Shown here: positions 23,701 through 35,300 of the stretch, piece after piece
Position numbering within the stretch: the stretch's first letter is position 1
Layout: every line of letters starts with the position of its first letter
Source: Lytechinus pictus
Taxonomy: Eukaryota > Echinodermata > Echinoidea > Temnopleuroida > Toxopneustidae
Length of the DNA stretch: 64,000 nt
Direction: 5' to 3'
NCBI RefSeq assembly: GCF_037042905.1
Contig: NC_087253.1
Span: 8,110,501 to 8,174,500, forward strand
The notes under the pieces: generated by a model
The model's database searches: none
The model's input: the letters and a program-made list of their open reading frames with translations, nothing else
Told to the model about the DNA's origin: nothing
Translations under genes and position numbers: made by a program

Positions 23701-23884
23701 TCGGGAAGTTGAGCTGTAATTTGTTTCACTAACTTTATCATACTCTCGTGAAAAGAATAACTATTTTCAGGAAATAAAGCCTAAATTGTCACGTCGCCTC
23801 ATACAGAAGCCGAAAATCATAGAGATGGGTCGATCAGTCGATTATGATTTAACTGTTATTTCTTTGCCTTCGATGCTGTTCTAT
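20716..23884. other. Intergenic, nothing recognised
   Basis: About 3.2 kb without a supportable gene. It contains a (CA)n microsatellite at about 22884-22908 and a C-run at 22383. Confidence 0.55.
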
Positions 23885-24080
23885 ATTTTACACAGGAGAC
23901 GATTTTTCTGTAAAGATGGATATTTTATTGACACTTAAAGCCATTAAAAAAATCCAACGGATTCTTTGCAACAGTCACATAAATTTAACACAGGAGACGA
24001 TTGTTTCTATAAAAATGTATATTCTATTGACACTCAAAGCCATTAAAAAAATCCAACGGATTCTTTGCAACAGTCTGACA
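23885..24080. repeat. 98-bp tandem duplication
   Basis: CACAGGAGACGAT begins at 23891 and again at 23989. Both copies run through GACACTYAAAGCCATTAAAA and CCAACGGATTCTTTGCAACA. One duplication, slightly diverged, non-coding. Confidence 0.85.
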
Positions 24081-25153
24081 TAACCCCCCCCCCCCCCGCG
24101 GTGAATTTGTATATCTCGGGTCTGCACAGAAAACAATGGGGGGGGGGGGTATCGATCCCGTTTTTCCTCATTTTAACTAACTATTTCTTTTTTTTTATTG
24201 TATGAAATATGAAATATTTTTATTTTCTCGTCATTGTCATGTGAAATGAAGTTTCATTCCTCCCTGAAAACATGGAATTCCATTATTTTAACATGTTGTG
24301 CTTCAGGCAAGGAGGTCATGATCGTCAAATTCGTAAAAATTGAAATATTGTATAATTCAAACAATAAAAAAACAAAATAAATAGTGAGTGAGTGACATCA
24401 TCGACTCTCTCATTTGGATGTAACTGGCTCGTTCATATAACTATTTTTTTTTCAAAAATACGCGAAACTTTGAAATGTCATAACTTTCTTATTTTAAATC
24501 CGATTTTGATGAAATTTTCAGCATTGTGCTTGTTTGATTTTTCTTTATTATTCGATTCAACATTTTTCTGAGGTGGACTTGGCCTTTAAGTTATTTACAA
24601 TTTTGATGATTATAGTTTTTTATGATTGAATCAATCATATGACCGTGAATGAATGTGTAACAAACTTGAAAGTTTTTAAATCCCATCTTATTTCCATTGT
24701 AAGTTTTGTTTTTGTTTTTACATTGTATGGGGGGGGGGTATACAAAAATGTAGCCTCTCTGTGATTAAACCAATCTCTTATTGACATGTACTTAGTACAG
24801 ATTATTGCCGATGCAAAAATATTGTTCATTTTGACAGAGTGGAATTTTGCAGAGCGTTTGTAAAAGTTTGTTACGCAAGTGAAAAGGCCAAAGTGAATGC
24901 CGATGGCCGCAAATGAACTTCAATATATTTCTTTATATATGCAAATAAAATTAGATTATAATGACACAGGACAATGTAATGATTCCAAAGTGCACCCTTG
25001 CACAACTTATCACTACCATATACAATATCATTTATGTCTCAATTACCTATAATATCTTATTCAAAGAATGTTCATGTTGGTATTGACGTTAATAATTGGC
25101 CTTTCCAATATGTTTTCTATTCTCTTGCAAATCTAAAAAAAGCTCTGAATTAC
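24081..25153. other. Intergenic with C- and G-runs
   Basis: A C-run (about 24085-24098) and a G-run (about 24138-24149) face each other across about 40 bp and could pair or form G-quadruplex/i-motif structures. The remainder is AT-rich with no gene. Confidence 0.55.
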
Positions 25154-25280
25154 AAGCCTCGTTCACACAGGACGTTTTGGTCAGAGTAAGATCAGAAGGA
25201 GGGTTGGAGAAAACCCACTTTCAGTAAGATTGGAGAGAAATGTCAGGGTAGTTTCCATCTGAACAGAGTTACTCCGACCT
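25154..25280. mobile_element. Truncated copy of the AGCCTCGTTCA element
   Basis: AAGCCTCGTTCACACAGGAC and the following GTCAGAGTAAG..GGAGAAAACCCA..AGTTACTC phrases match the left end of the element at 25561-26452. No right terminus is found before that next copy. Confidence 0.55.
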
Positions 25281-25560
25281 TCTGATCAACTCAATGGCCA
25301 AGATTCACAAAGGTGTTTTTTTAACCATCGGTTGATTCCATGGCTAATGCAAAATTCCTGTTTAAATGACGCATATTTGCCGCGTATATTAAAAAAAAAT
25401 GTCCAATGCTGATGTGCGCTTTTGTCACAGTGCGCCAAATTACCCCATGTTGCCATGGTTATCCACGCTATTCTATTTATGAGTCCACTGTTTTTAATAA
25501 ATGAATCCACTCTTCAAACAGTGCACCCATGAACTCAAATGCTTACTTAACAATGGAAAC

Positions 25561-26452
25561 AAGCCTCGTTCACACACAGGACTTTTTGCTCAGAGGAAAG
25601 GGTCGGAGAAAAAAAAAACCCAGTCGGAGTAGGTCAGAGTAGTTCCCGTCTGATCACAGTTACTCATTCAGTCGTGAGTTTGCAGTCGTAGTAAACATCT
25701 ATTGACCATTGATTAGAATTCTAGAAATATGTATAAAATCCTTCAAAACCCGACCGGTTTACCACATCCTGGCAAGGGCCGTCGCAGGGGTCAGAGTAAC
25801 TTCCGGAAGTGGTTTCAGGCTCTTGCCATGTGGCGATTAAAGCCTGTTTTCCCCAATTCACCCCGGGTTTGTTTCCATCACCATTTTTTCTCCCATTATC
25901 TTATTATACGACCGAGCCTATGTATAAATGCAGGTAATTTATTTTGAGATGCACAGTTTATGTACAAGGACCATTTATTCATCTTCCATTTATGTATTCA
26001 TGTATTTTTAATATTCAAATCCTAGAACGAACGGCCTCTTGAACGTAATAAAATTAATTGAATTAAATTGCTTTTTAGTCAAAATTCTACTTCAAACTGC
26101 ACTGTCCACTCATGTTCTGTATTACACATAATGTATATATAGCAATTCTACCCCGGGAGTGGTATTCTAACAGCCACACTTTAGTTAAATGACACTTTTA
26201 TGGAGTGCCAGTTTGCAAGCTATTTACCAATAACATCATTCTGCTGCAATAGCTTCCAAAAATAATTGAAACGTGCTTCTTCTACCTGCCCTCAGTTCTT
26301 ACTCCGACTGGGCTTCCTCCGAGCCTTCCTTCTACCTTACTCTCACCAAAGAAAAATGACTGCGTCTGGAACGTGCTCACATAAACATCTTTGCAACTGA
26401 ATCCCTACATAATGAAAGTATGCTGTAAGAGCCCACGTCTGAACGAGGCTAC
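25561..26452. mobile_element. Non-autonomous element with AGCCTCGTTCA ends
   Basis: The left end AAGCCTCGTTCA and right end TGAACGAGGCTAC are inverted copies, and ATGGAAAC stands directly outside both (25553-25560 and 26453-26460) as an 8-bp target duplication. Subterminal stretches rich in TCGGAG/CTCCGAC face each other. There is no transposase. The 8-bp duplication suggests hAT, but the family is not certain. Confidence 0.7.
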
Positions 26453-26629
26453 ATGGAAACTGAATTGATATCTATTGCTGCAAATAAAGTAAGTAATGAA
26501 ATAAATCACACACCAGAGAAATTACAGAGTTTGGGCAGCTATGATATACTTTATATTAATATGCTTAAATAATTACATCAAATTTGGTAATGGAGATAAA
26601 TACGCGTGAGCCTAAATTGCAACCGTTAA

Positions 26630-28312
26630 ATGGGGCCGGATGCAGCCTTCGCCAATAGGGGGTGGGGGGGGGGGGGGGTGGCGGAATCATTTTCAGCCAT
26701 AAATTATTTTTCCCGGTCGGCCGCTCGAAGATAGTTTTTGTTTGATTTTTTTGAAGGGATAGTCCTAATAGTCAGCTTTTAGCTTTATTCTTATACATCA
26801 ACATACATGTGTAATATCATAATCCTTGTTTTATATAATGCGAGCGCGAGCTAATTGTTTTGAAATTTGTTTGTATTTTTTCCTAAAATTTTAACATTCT
26901 GATAATTTTTTTATCTTGAAGAAGATGCGCATGCAGCTAAATAATTACTATAACGCAGAGCGCGAGCAGATTGTAATGAACTAATGGACAAGGGAGCTGT
27001 TAAAGACTGATTGCAGTTAGCCATGAAGACGCTACATATTTCACAAATCAAATTATGCGAGTGCGAAGTGTGAGCTGAAATTTTCTGACATTTTACCCAA
27101 AGAATGGAAATTCTAAGCACTTTTTGTAACTTAAACATAATAGGTATATAACTAAACAATTGATGCGAGCGCAAATTTTCGAGATTTAGACCTGCTGAAC
27201 GAAACACTATATTCGTGTTTTGTAAATCACGAAAATGATGAGTAATTAGGGATCTTCCTTACATTAATAATGCGAGGGCAAAGCGCGAGCAGAAAGTTTT
27301 GTATACGTTTTGAAGTTATTGAAAATGTACCTGTTAAGGTATTTATATTTATATATTGTAATTATTGCATTATAAAATTTGTTGGAAAATGAATAAATAA
27401 ATGAATGAATGAATAAGGACTGCTTGCACTTTTAGCCATGAAGACGTTATATATTTCAACAATCAAATAATGCTAGCGCGAGCTGAACATTTTATTACAT
27501 TTATACATGAAGAATGACAGATTTTGATCAATTTTTGTAAACGTGAAGCAGGATGGCTATATAACGAAGCAATTGATGCGAGCGCGAGCGTAAAATTTGG
27601 GATTTAGACCTAAAGACGGGGCACTCTATTAATGTCTTGTAAATCATAAAAAGGATGAGTAATATGCATGACATGGGATCTTCCTACAATAATGATACAT
27701 GTATAATGCGAGCACAAATCACGAGCAGGAAACGTTTGATATTGTGATCTGAAACTCGATGATAGAATGGATATTAGGTAGTTTGTTGTATAATCAATAT
27801 TGAGAAATACATAACTCGCCAATCAAAATGCGAGCGTGCAGCGCTAGCTAATACGTTTTGCCAATGAGACATCAAAAGGGATATTTAAAAAAATTTATGG
27901 AATATACGAAAAAAATAGGTGCCTAATAAATTGAAATTTGCGAGCGCGCAGCGCGAGCAGAAAGTGTTAGTATCCAGACGATAAAACCTACTTAAAAAAA
28001 ATCAATTTGTAAAACACACTAAATAATGACAGTTCGATTTCCGACGTAAGATGTGTTTTGTATATTGACTTGATTTTAAGCTCCATATTCAAAATATGGA
28101 AATCAACTAACAGGCAATGCGAGAGCGAAGCGCGAGCGAAATTTTTATATAGAGATATGAAAGATTCTTTTTATTTTCAAAGTCTTCCCCTCGTCTTATT
28201 TTATTCCCTCGTCTTGCTCCTCTCCTTTCCCTCCTATTTCCCCCCTTTTTTTGCTCCGCCAATAAGGGGGGGGGGGGGGGGCTCAGCCCCCATGGATCCG
28301 CCTATGGTTTAA
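26630..28312. repeat. GCGAGCGCGAAGCGCGAGC repeat block 1
   Basis: About eleven variants of the CpG-rich phrase GCGAGCGCGAAGCGCGAGC recur roughly every 110 bp (near 26840, 27057, 27271, 27575, 27829, 27940, 28118 and others). They are separated by AT-rich spacers with ATTCAGACCT-like and AAGGAC-like words. G-runs occur at both borders (about 26660 and 28266), the right one followed by CCATGGATCCGCCTATGG. The block is probably a decayed DNA transposon related to block 2 (35823-37348); here the terminal repeats are too diverged to fix borders. Confidence 0.75.
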
Positions 28313-29061
28313 GTACTAATTGCCATTGAAAGAATAATGTAGGACTAGTTCAGTAATTTGATCAAACAATGAAGATTTCTTGTTGTTGACTTTAGACAAT
28401 AATTGACAACTATCTTCAATTATTGGGCGCATTAGATCAACATGAACCAAATAACCAAGTCCAAAGTTTTATTCTTAAGTTTAGATAAGTAAATTATGCT
28501 ATTACTTTAAACAAATAACGTAACGATTACAAAGTGCACTCTGTCCACCATAAATGGTCACTGCAATCATGGTAAATGAGAGTAGTTAGATTAATATTGT
28601 TTAAACAGTATGCCTACATGTATATTGGTATTGACATTCAACGAGGCAATGAAATTGCGGTACTGTATTCTCCACAATGATCACTAGTATTTTCACCTGT
28701 ATGATACACCAGTGATGATCATCACTACAATCAATTTATATTTGCTTTATTACGATACACCATTGGTACCTATGGTAACACGGCATGAATCGCTACAGGA
28801 ATATGATTACTGCAAAGGGGTCTAGTGCTCGACTACGCTGTAAACCAACTATCTGATTCACCGTTGCTGCAAGATGAATACATATTTGTTTCACATAGAT
28901 TATGTCGATACCCCCCCCCCCCATCTGACCATCTGACATGGGCTACGCAATACACGATGAGGAGACAACACTCAGATGAATCAAGACAATAAGTTCGCGA
29001 TTCACATTGAAATATTTTTATTTCGATGAGAGATGCTTAATATGCGGTGTACAAGTTTTAT
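28313..29061. other. Upstream region of gene B
   Basis: AT-rich, with a C-run at about 28910 followed by a short duplicated ACCATCTG. No promoter element could be named. An in-frame stop at 29038-29040 precedes the proposed start codon of gene B. Confidence 0.45.
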
Positions 29062-32000
29062 ATGAGTATGGATGACGTGACTCAAAATTTACACAAAGCA
29101 GTATCAAAAGGGAAGATTAGGGAAGTAAAGCATCTAATAAAAAAAGGAGCTGACATACACCAAGCAGACCAAGATGGAAACACGTGTTTACATATTGGAG
29201 TTATTAATGACCAAAGGGACATCATTGAGTATCTCATCAAACATAGAGCTGATGTCGAAAAGACTACCTCAGACGGACAAACACCCTTACATCTTGCTGC
29301 CTCACAGGGACTACTTAAGGTAATGAAAATAATTGCCACTGATGGAGCTGAATTGAATAAAGGGGATGATGATGGCTGGACTGCATTACACTATGCAGCT
29401 GGGAAAGGTCATCTTGGTGCCACCAAACATCTCATCAGTCAAGGAGCTAAAGTGAATAGAGAGGAAAAAGATGGTTGGACTGCATTACACATTGCAGCTC
29501 AAAATGGCCATCTTAATGTCACCAAACATCTCATCAGCCATGGTGCTAATGTGAATAGAGAGGACAAAGATGGTTGGACTGCATTACACATTGCAGTTCA
29601 GAATGGTCATCTTGATGTCACCAAATATCTCATCAGCCATGGTGCTCATGTGAATAGAGAGGAAAAAGATGGTAGTCCTGCATTATACATTGCAGCTCAG
29701 AATGGACATCTTGATGTAACAAAACATCTTATCAGTCAAGGAGCTCATGTGAATAGAGAGGAAAAAGATGGTTGGACTGCATTACACATTGCTGCTCAAA
29801 ATGGTCATCTTGATGTCACCAAACATCTCGTCAGCCAGGGTGTTGATGTGAATAGAGAGCAAAAAGATGGTTGGACTGCATTACACGTTGCAGCTCAGAA
29901 TGGTCATCTTGATGTCACCAAACATCTCATCAGTCAAGGAGCTGATGTGAATAGAGAGGAAAAAGATGGTTGGACTGCATTACACATTGCAGCTGAGAAT
30001 GGAAATCTTGATGTCACCAAACATATCATCATTCAAGAAGCTGATGTGAATAAATGGAATGATAATGGTAGTACTGCATTACACATTGCAGCTCAGAATG
30101 GACATCTTAAGGTCACCAAACATCTCATCACTCAAGGGGCTGATGTGAATAAAGGGAATGATAATGGTAGTACTGCATTACACATTGCAGCTCATAATGG
30201 ACATCTTGATGTCACCAAACATCTCATCAGCCAGGGTGCTGATGTGAATAGAGAGCAAAAAGATGGTTGGACTGCATTACACATTGCAGCTCAGAATGGA
30301 CATCATGATGTCACCAAACATCTCATCAGTCAAGGAGCTGATGTGAATAGAGAAGAAAAAGATGGTTGGACTGCATTACACATTGCAGCTCAGAATGGTC
30401 ATCTTGATGTCACCAAACATCTCATCAGCCAAGAAGCTGATGTGAATAGAGAGGAAAAAGATGGTTGGACTGCATTACACGTGGCAGCTCAGAATGGTCA
30501 TCTTGATGTCAGCAAACATCTCATCAGTCAAGGAGCTGATGTGAATAAAGGAAATAATAATGGTAGTACTGCATTAATTATTGCAGCTCAGAATGGTCAT
30601 CTTGATGTCACCAAACATCTCATCAGTCAAGAAGCTGATGTGAATAGAGAGAAAAAAGATGGTTGGACTGCATTACACATTGCAGCTAAGAATGGTCATC
30701 TTGATGTCAGCAAACATCTCATCAGTCAAGGAGCTGAAGTAAATATAGAGGAAAAAGATGGGTCGACTGCATTACACATTGCAGCTCAGAATGGTCATCT
30801 TAATGTCACCAAACATCTTATCAGTCAAGGAGCTGATGTGAATAGAGAGGATAAAGATGGTTGGACTGCATTACACATTGCAGCTCAGAATGGTCATATT
30901 GATGTCACCAAACATCTCCTCAGTCAAGGAGCTCATGTGAATAAAGGAAATTATGATGGTAGTACTGCATTAATTAATGCAGCTCAGAATGGTCATCTTG
31001 ATGTCACCAAACATCTCATCAGTCAAGAAGCTGATGTGAATAGAGAGAAAAAAGATGGTTGGACTGCATTACACGTTGCAGCTCAGAGTGGTCATCTTGA
31101 TGTCAGCAAACATCTCATCAGTCAAGGAGCTGAAGTAAATAGAGAGGGTAAACATGGTTGGACTCCATTACACATGGCGGCTTACAAAGGTCATCTCGAT
31201 ATCATCAAATATCTCATCAGTCAAGGAGGTGAAGTGAATAGAAGCAACGATACCGGTCGGACGGCATTACACTATGCAGCTGAGAAGGGACATTTTGATG
31301 TCGCCACATATCTCATCACTAAAGGAGCTGATATGAACATAGGGGAGGTTATAGGTCAGACAGCATTACATTATGCAGCTGAAAATGGACATATTGATAT
31401 CACATCATACCTTATTAGGAAAGGGGTTGAGATAAATGAAGAGGGGAAGCGTGGTAGGACTGCATTACACCTTGCGGTGCAGAATGGTCATCTAGATGTC
31501 ATGAAAAATCTCATCAATCAAGGAGCTGATGTGAATAAAGGGGATACTACAGGTTGGACTGCTTTACACAGTGCTGTTGAGAAAGGCCATCTTGATGTAA
31601 CTAAATATCTCATCAGTCATGGTGCAGATGTGAATAAAGGTGATAGAACTGATTGGAGTGCATTACACAGTGCAGTCAACAGTGGTCATATTCATGTCAT
31701 CAAATACCTTCTTAGACAAGGAGCTAGTTTGAATAAAGTGGATAATACTGGCTGGACGGCATTGCACATCGCAGCTCTGAATGGCGACATTGATATCACC
31801 AAATGTCTCATCAGTGAAGGTGCTGGCGTAAATATTCAACATGACACTGGACGAACTGCATTACATTTTGGGTGTGAGAATGGTTATCTAGATATCACTA
31901 AATATCTCATCGGTCAAGGAGCTAAAGTGAATATAGGAGATAAGACTGGTTTGACTGCATTACATCTTGCAGCTGCGAATGGACACATTGATGTCACCAT

Positions 32001-32325
32001 GCATCTAGTTAACCAAAGAGCTGAGGTGAATAAAGAAGATAATGATGGTCACACTTCACTGCTGCTTGCTGTCCAAAATAGCCATGTTGAAGTCATTGAA
32101 TATCTGATAGATCAAGGAGATAAAGCCGACAGGGGAATCGCTGATGGCTGTGCAAAAGCACTCTCTACTGTGCAGGATAGTCGCCTAAATATCGTTCCCG
32201 TTCTCTTGGCACCAGGAGCGCGTCCTGAAGTAGACGACGTCCACGGAACGACTCCCCTAGGACTATCTCTGCTGTTTGGGTACAAACAAATCGCTGGGAT
32301 TCTAGCCACGTGTTCCCCATCCGAG
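29062..32325 (+). CDS. Gene B exon 1: 33 ankyrin repeats
   Basis: A single exon of 1088 codons made almost wholly of 33-residue ankyrin repeats with a consensus like DGWTALHIAAQNGHLDV followed by a KHLISQGADVN helix. I count 33 units. Repeats 4-21 are almost identical to one another, and 15-17 and 19-21 look like copies of one multi-repeat block. The first and last few are diverged. ATG at 29062 is the first in-frame start after the stop at 29038; ATG at 29068 is an alternative. The donor is GAG-GTAAGC at 32326. The ankyrin solenoid probably binds protein partners or ligands. A leader exon upstream cannot be excluded. Confidence 0.9.
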
Positions 32326-35300
32326 GTAAGCTCTTTATACTGATAACGTATTCTCTACTTTGATGCATGATAAGCAGTTTAATATGTTATTTAGCACCTC
32401 TAAATACCTGATTTCACCAAACTCCATTTTTAACAGGATTGAAACAAAACTAATTCATCAAACATAACTAATTAATATTGAACACAATATTAAAAGTCGA
32501 ACTTAAATTAAAGCATCAAACAGATTTAAAATAAAACAGTAGGGCACACAAAATGATAATGGTAGAATAGTAAAATTTTCATGCCCTAAATGATTTAAGT
32601 TTCAGAAATTAAAAAGAAATGTCTTTAAAATATTTTTTTCATTATTCAATATGGCTAAAAAGAGATTTTAAAAACGATCCCTGCCCAGGTTATCAACAGT
32701 TATTTTCATCATGCCATACAAGAGGGTCATACATTTGTTGTTGAGTATCTGGTCAATCGTGGAGCGGATCTCAATGTCCAGTCAGCAGACGGTCAGACCT
32801 GTCTCCATGAAGCAATCAAACTTTGCGACAGGACGGAGAGAAATGTACAATATAGTGACACACTAAGAAAGGTGAGTAGCATTCAACATTGCCAGCTTAC
32901 GAATAAACCAACCATGTACAAGATGATTAGAGATGCAAATTTCATTGTTTAATATAATAATCAACATTATCGATCATTAACCTTTGCCTTTTTTGAGGAA
33001 AGGATCCCTCTGGGTATCCATAATTTTTTGCAGAACTTGTAACTGATCTCAACTTTCCAAGCCACGTAACTTGGTTTATGCGGGTGTTTGAGTGTATTTT
33101 TTTTTATTTACTTATTTATAGATTGATTTTTTTAGGGAAGGTGCAAGAGCTTTTGTTTCTACATGTATGTCATTCTAGAATGGACACTCATAATAGTTTT
33201 CCTTCAGCTCCTAATTATGTATGATACCCCAACTTACCCCTCCCGAAAATAACCATTAAGAAATATATATCGATAAAAAAATTGGAAAAAAATCAAATGA
33301 CACAATATATTTACAAAAAAATTTCAGTACTCTTTAAAACGAACTCTAGTGTGTTCACATATTTAAGCCTATATTATGTCTGGTGGCTTGAGCTTGGGCA
33401 TATTTCTGGTATGTTTCAGATTTCTGATGAATTTTACGGTGGAGAACTTGCTCCTGAGAAAGCCTTAGTGTTCTATCTCATTGACAACGGAGCCAAGATA
33501 GATGTGGAAGATAAGTCAGGCAAGCTCCCAATCCATTATGCCAAGGATGAAGTGGTCAGACAGATGATATTGTCAAGGTAATTTTCCATACTTAAATTCT
33601 TATTTGTGAAACCTTATGTACATACATGCATTAACATATTCTATACACAATTAATATACAAAAACGCAGACCTGAAAATTCCTATAAAAAGATTCAAAAT
33701 ATCTTCGATAACTTATTTATATCAAGTCATGATGACAATGATAATAATGGTGAATAATAACGACAATAGAAACAAATATTAGGTTTATCATGTTTTATTG
33801 CTTTAAAAAAAGTTTTCACTTTTACTCTACAGTGCGTACCAAAAAAAAGTTTACACTTTAAAAAGCCCTGGGAAATAAAAAATATACAGCATGTGGGTAA
33901 TTTTTTAACATATAATTATGGGGTTGGGTCTCATCTATCCAATGAAAGTAAAAGTTTTGACAGACTGTTACACTTGAGTGAGCACTGTCCATTTTTGTAA
34001 AGCTCACAGAAATCTGTTTGCGCAGAAATGCTTGTTTTCACGCTGTGTCAAGGGGAAAGGGCGAAATCAAACTTACCCTGCAAAGCGTTTCTCATAAATT
34101 TCCCTAGCACTTTTAGCCAATTGAAATAAAACGGATACATTCAAGCATTTTGTAACAATTTTGCCCCCAAATTTGAAATTTCAACACTTAGTAATTAGTA
34201 AGCACAACCTTTACCCTTTTTGTGCCAGCTGGATGTGAGGACATAACTGAATCTGAACAAAAGTTTATATCCGACATCTCCAGCATTTTTCACTAAGTTT
34301 TTATCATTTAAAGTTGGTTTACATTTCATTTTCATTTAATACTTGTTTCTCCACACTTTTCCCAAGCTTGGCAATGATTAACAAAATGAAAATCAAGCCT
34401 AAGCCATTTCATGCAAATCACATTTCAGTGTAAAGCAAATATCGTCACGATGGACTTGGTGTGTGGGAGAGTGGGATGGGGCGCAATGCACTCTTCGAAG
34501 TGTTTTGGGCAAGGAAACAAGCTTAAAAAGGTAAAAGATATCTTCATATCAATTTTACTTGCTAATTTCCACGTGCTCTTCATGATTAAGGTCTATTTTT
34601 ATTCTCATAACTATTTCAAAGTTCTGCGCAAATCTTTTTTCACCGACTTTTCAAAAGTAAGTGGTGCTCACTCAAGCGGAAATATTTTTCGACAGTAATA
34701 TCGTCATTTGCTTAAATGGATCTGTACCAATGCTAAAATGTGGAAAAATCGTCAGGATATTACAAATGTACAATTTTACAGGGTTTTTTCTAAGTGTAAA
34801 CTTTTTTTTGATACGCACTGTATATACGATCTACTGTACGTTAGGTAGTTAACGCTGGCTTAACCCAATCATGGTTCCCAACTTTTCAAGAAAACACAAA
34901 TCCCTGATTTTTTATCTGATGAAGTTCAAAAATTCCCGAATTATTTGAACCTATTCCCAGTTTCTCATGTTTTCTAATTTGTTGCTGTGAATTACATGTA
35001 TTATGATTTTTTTATAACTGGAGAAACGTCTAAAAAAATTCCAGATTTCCCTGATGGGGTGGGAACCTTGCCAATCCATTTTAAAGAGGAGGCTAAGAAG
35101 TAGAACAAAAAACAGAATGAGAAGATATATAAGATGAATGACTACTGTGGTGATAACTGATAAAGGTCTGCAAGCGTAGACTACACTGTGTTATTACACG
35201 TCAGAATGATGTGGGTCGCAGTGATGTTGCAGCTAATTACCCGATAGACCTGTATAGTGTTATCAAACTACAGTGCGTATCAAAAAAAGTTTACACTTTG

